From positions 1 through 9,056 of the forward strand of contig CANFYD010000124.1 in assembly GCA_947450745.1 (NCBI GenBank): a stretch of 9,056 nt of DNA. The letters are read 5' to 3'. Both the position numbers and the translations under genes were made by a program. Each line of letters opens with the position of its first letter. Within the stretch, counting starts at the first letter, position 1. The notes under the pieces are model-generated. The model saw only the letters and a list, made by a program, of their open reading frames with translations. It was not told the origin of the DNA and made no database searches. Below, piece after piece: positions 7,228-9,056 of the stretch. The stretch comes from Burkholderiales bacterium (GTDB taxonomy: Bacteria; Pseudomonadota; Gammaproteobacteria; Burkholderiales; Burkholderiaceae_C).

Positions 7228-7245
7228 TCGGGTTTACACCAGCTT

Positions 7246-8706
7246 ATGTCTCCACCTCAAAAATCCAGCGCGCCCCACACGCTCAGGCGTCATTTTCAGC
7301 CCGTCGGCAATCGGTCATTGGTTGTGCAGGTGGCCGAAGATATCGTGCGCTGGTTGCAGGCGGAGCAAGTGGCTGCAGGAACACGCCTGCTCTCGGTTCG
7401 GGAGATGGCGGTGACGCGCAGAGTCAGCGCCGATACCGTGGCGCGCGCCTACGATAAGTTGGTCGCGCTGGGCCATCTGGAAGCAAGGCGTGGCTCGGGT
7501 TTCTATGTCCGCAGCCAACGCCGCCAGCTGGTCCAAGCCGCGTCGTTCTCGGCCGACTGGGACAGCAAATGGGGCATTTGGCGCGGCCGCTTGCTGCATC
7601 CGGAACTGCCACCAGAGCGCTGGCTAGGGATCGGCCGACTGCCCAATAACTGGATCGATGAAGCCTTGCTCGAGCGCGCTTTGCGTCAAGCCGCCAGAAC
7701 GCCTGCCTCCAAGCTGCTTAGCTATGGTGCCACTTTGGGCCTGTTGCCGCTGCGCGAGCAAATCGATTTGCTGTTGGCCGGCCAGAATATTCATGCCGGC
7801 GCTGAAGGCATTGTGACTACGCGCGGGGCGACGGACGCGATAGATCTGGTGCTTCAAGCATTCAGCCCCACAACCGCCCAAGTTTTGATCGAAGATCCCT
7901 GTCCCTTTGTGTTGCTAGAGCGGCTGGCAGCCTCCAATATCGGCACACTGACCGTGTCGCGCCAAGAGGATGGCCCCGATTTGGCACAGCTTCGGCAGCT
8001 CTGTACTGAACATCAGCCGCGCCTCTTCTTTTGCAGCTCGCTGCTGCACAACCCGACCTCTTCCTCGCTGTCCCCGCAGAAAGCTTTCCAGTTGCTGAAA
8101 CTGGCCGAAGAGTTTGACCTGCTGCTGGTGGACGACGACAGTTATGCCGATCTGGCCTCCTCGCATTTGGCGGCACGGCATGTCAGGCTGGCGTCTATGG
8201 ACCAATTGCAGCGAGTGATTCATATCGGCAGCTTCACTAAACTGCTTGGCGCCGGTTTGCGGGTGGGCTTCATTGCTTCAAACAAGGACCGTACGCATAG
8301 TCTGAGTCTGCACAAGAGCGCTTTGGGCATTGCCAATTGCGAGTTGCCCGAGCGCGTTGCACTGCACGCGCTGACCGACGGAGCTTACCGGCACCAGGGC
8401 GACCAGATCCGAGCCAAGCTCGACCGCCGGCGCGAAGAGGTCCTGAAATGGCTGGGCCGCTGCGATTTCAAGGTCTGGCATGAGGCAGATCAAGGCTTGT
8501 TCCTGTGGGCCGATATGGGTGCGGGCCATAACGCAATGGTTTTGGCCGAAGATGCCTTCCAGCAAGGCCTGCTGCTGGCGCCGGGCTTTCTCTTCACGAC
8601 GGAAGAGCGCTGGGGCTCGTTCTTGCGCTTCAACATCGCCAGCCCGTTCAGGGAGGGCGATCTGCGCCGGCTCGCCGAGTTGCGCGACGCAGCAAAGCCG
8701 GCTTAG
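7246..8706 (+). CDS. MocR-type transcription regulator (GntR HTH + PLP aminotransferase-like domain)
   Basis: A 486-residue regulator. The N-terminal GntR-type winged helix-turn-helix is at about 22-90 (LLSVREMAVTRRVSADTVARAYDKL, ending GHLEARRGSGFYV). A linker leads to a type I aminotransferase fold at about 155-480. The expected PLP contacts are all present: N269 in LLHNPTS, D297 and Y300 in DDDSYAD, the Schiff-base lysine K332 in GSFTKLLGAGLRVGF, and R461 in FLRFNIASP, equivalent to the substrate-carboxylate arginine. It should bind PLP and sense an amino-acid- or PLP-related ligand. Known relatives (GabR, PdxR, TauR, DdlR) often control a divergent neighbour, which here is the receptor operon across 81 bp of repeat-bearing DNA. 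The ATG at 7246 has no clear Shine-Dalgarno, but the next in-frame ATG (codon 54) lies inside the DNA-binding domain. It is less likely to be a true aminotransferase, given the intact HTH. The target operon is inferred from position. Confidence 0.95.
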   Translation: MSPPQKSSAPHTLRRHFQPVGNRSLVVQVAEDIVRWLQAEQVAAGTRLLSVREMAVTRRVSADTVARAYDKLVALGHLEARRGSGFYVRSQRRQLVQAASFSADWDSKWGIWRGRLLHPELPPERWLGIGRLPNNWIDEALLERALRQAARTPASKLLSYGATLGLLPLREQIDLLLAGQNIHAGAEGIVTTRGATDAIDLVLQAFSPTTAQVLIEDPCPFVLLERLAASNIGTLTVSRQEDGPDLAQLRQLCTEHQPRLFFCSSLLHNPTSSSLSPQKAFQLLKLAEEFDLLLVDDDSYADLASSHLAARHVRLASMDQLQRVIHIGSFTKLLGAGLRVGFIASNKDRTHSLSLHKSALGIANCELPERVALHALTDGAYRHQGDQIRAKLDRRREEVLKWLGRCDFKVWHEADQGLFLWADMGAGHNAMVLAEDAFQQGLLLAPGFLFTTEERWGSFLRFNIASPFREGDLRRLAELRDAAKPA

Positions 8707-8707
8707 G

Positions 8708-8721
8708 GCGGGCAGGCCCGC
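8708..8721 (+). terminator. Possible weak hairpin terminator of the MocR gene
   Basis: GCGGG-CAGG-CCCGC forms a 5-bp GC stem with a 4-nt loop 2 bp after the TAG stop. No T-tract follows (AACACGGTATC), so it is not a classical intrinsic terminator. It may assist termination or simply stabilise the transcript end. Confidence 0.3.
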
Positions 8722-8837
8722 AACACGGTATCTTGGTAGTGACGCCATGCGATTGCCACAAGGCCAAACCGCTAGCCAAGCTCCAGGGTTTCAGTCGTCT
8801 CAGGTGCCGCGATGTCTGGGCGGTTTGCGCACTGCGA

Positions 8838-8852
8838 CTGCCGCTGCGGCAG
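8838..8852. repeat. Inverted repeat CTGCCGC-T-GCGGCAG
   Basis: A perfect 7-bp inverted repeat about one central base; as RNA it could form a 6-bp stem with a 3-nt loop. Neither strand has a following T-tract. It lies between the MocR gene and a possible converging gene, so a bidirectional transcription end is imaginable, but a protein site or chance in GC-rich DNA is equally possible. Confidence 0.3.
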
Positions 8853-8899
8853 AAGAAGTCAAGCGAAGTCTCTTTAGGCAAGGCCAGGCAGCCGGGCAG

Positions 8900-9056
8900 C
8901 TACGCGCGATGTACCCAGCAGAGATATGGTGATGCCGTCACCCATGGGGCATCCGGGGCCGCATCGTTGTCGTCAGCGCTGGGTGCGGCAGACGCGAGAG
9001 CCTGGGCAAGAAAGGCTAGTGCCCAGACACCACTGGTCATTGCCACGGGCGCGCCC
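8900..9056 (-). CDS. Possible leftward gene fragment or small secreted protein at the right edge
   Basis: A leftward frame is open from the window edge to a TAG at 8902-8900. From an internal ATG at 9040 it would encode 46 residues: a hydrophobic segment (VWALAFLAQALASA), then an Asp/Ala/Pro-rich stretch, then WVTASPYLCWVHRA. The hydrophobic part could be a signal peptide cut near ASA/APS, or the last membrane helix of a longer protein whose start lies beyond the window. There are no charged residues before the hydrophobic part and no homology that I recognise. The gene would converge on the MocR gene. It may well be a chance open frame. Confidence 0.22.
   Translation of the reverse strand, partial: GAPVAMTSGVWALAFLAQALASAAPSADDNDAAPDAPWVTASPYLCWVHRA

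Larger units (their letters stand above)
8707..8899. other. Non-coding stretch after the MocR gene
   Basis: I see no supported gene here. A 61-codon rightward frame (8746 to the stop at 8930-8932) and a leftward frame overlapping the MocR end show no domain, ribosome binding site or convincing composition. The region holds two short GC-rich inverted repeats (8708-8721 and 8838-8852) and otherwise nothing I can name. Confidence 0.5.

Noticed and set aside
7165..7245. Fur box controlling the receptor
   Set aside because: I found no 19-bp GATAAT-type palindrome; the repeats present are ACTGAA/TTCAGT, which do not match.
8746..8932. Small rightward gene of 61 codons after the MocR gene
   Set aside because: It has no Shine-Dalgarno, no motif and unremarkable composition, and it overlaps the leftward edge frame.
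8928..8953. Hairpin GGTGA-TGCCG-TCACC, overlapping GATGCC...GGCATC
   Set aside because: The two structures are mutually exclusive, short, and lack a T-tract; they are likely chance in GC-rich sequence.
9047..9056. 10-bp palindrome GGGCGCGCCC at the window end
   Set aside because: A short GC-only palindrome at an edge is expected by chance here and has no partner.

Overview
This GC-rich window reads as chromosomal DNA from a Gram-negative bacterium. The outer-membrane TonB-dependent receptor shows the Gram-negative envelope. The base composition, codon use and protein style suggest a betaproteobacterium, perhaps Burkholderiales; that placement is inferred, as no marker gene is present. I see no RNA gene, insertion sequence, prophage or CRISPR array.

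Layout. Positions 7164 down to 1 (minus strand) hold five co-directional genes with gaps of 36, 66, 2 and 66 bp and no convincing terminator between them, so they look like one operon. In order of transcription they are: a TonB-dependent receptor of the siderophore type with an N-terminal STN domain (4753-7164); an inner-membrane SbmA/BacA/YddA-type half-transporter with a fused ATPase domain (2971-4716); a cytoplasmic thioredoxin (2572-2904); an unrecognised 293-residue protein (1688-2569); and an M16C presequence-protease-like zinc metallopeptidase that runs off the left edge (1-1621, about 540 residues present). A divergent MocR-type regulator (GntR helix-turn-helix plus PLP-binding aminotransferase-like domain) is read rightward from 7246 to 8706. 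The 81-bp gap between the two divergent genes carries an AT-rich set of ACTGAA/TTCAGT half-sites, a good candidate operator. The last 350 bases hold short hairpins and, at the edge, a possible fragment of a leftward gene.

How the genes may work together. Receptor + YddA-type ABC protein + M16 protease is the combination seen in the enterobacterial yddA-yddB-pqqL locus and in the Pectobacterium Fus ferredoxin-uptake system. By analogy, the operon may capture a peptide or small protein at the surface, move it inward and digest it. Two things differ: the protease has no visible signal peptide, and a cytoplasmic thioredoxin plus an unknown protein sit between the transporter and the protease. This suggests reduction and digestion in the cytoplasm. 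Control by a PLP-dependent MocR protein, with no Fur-box-like sequence that I could see, hints at an amino-acid or PLP-linked signal. The system-level role is inference; the gene families themselves, apart from the 293-residue protein, are well supported.
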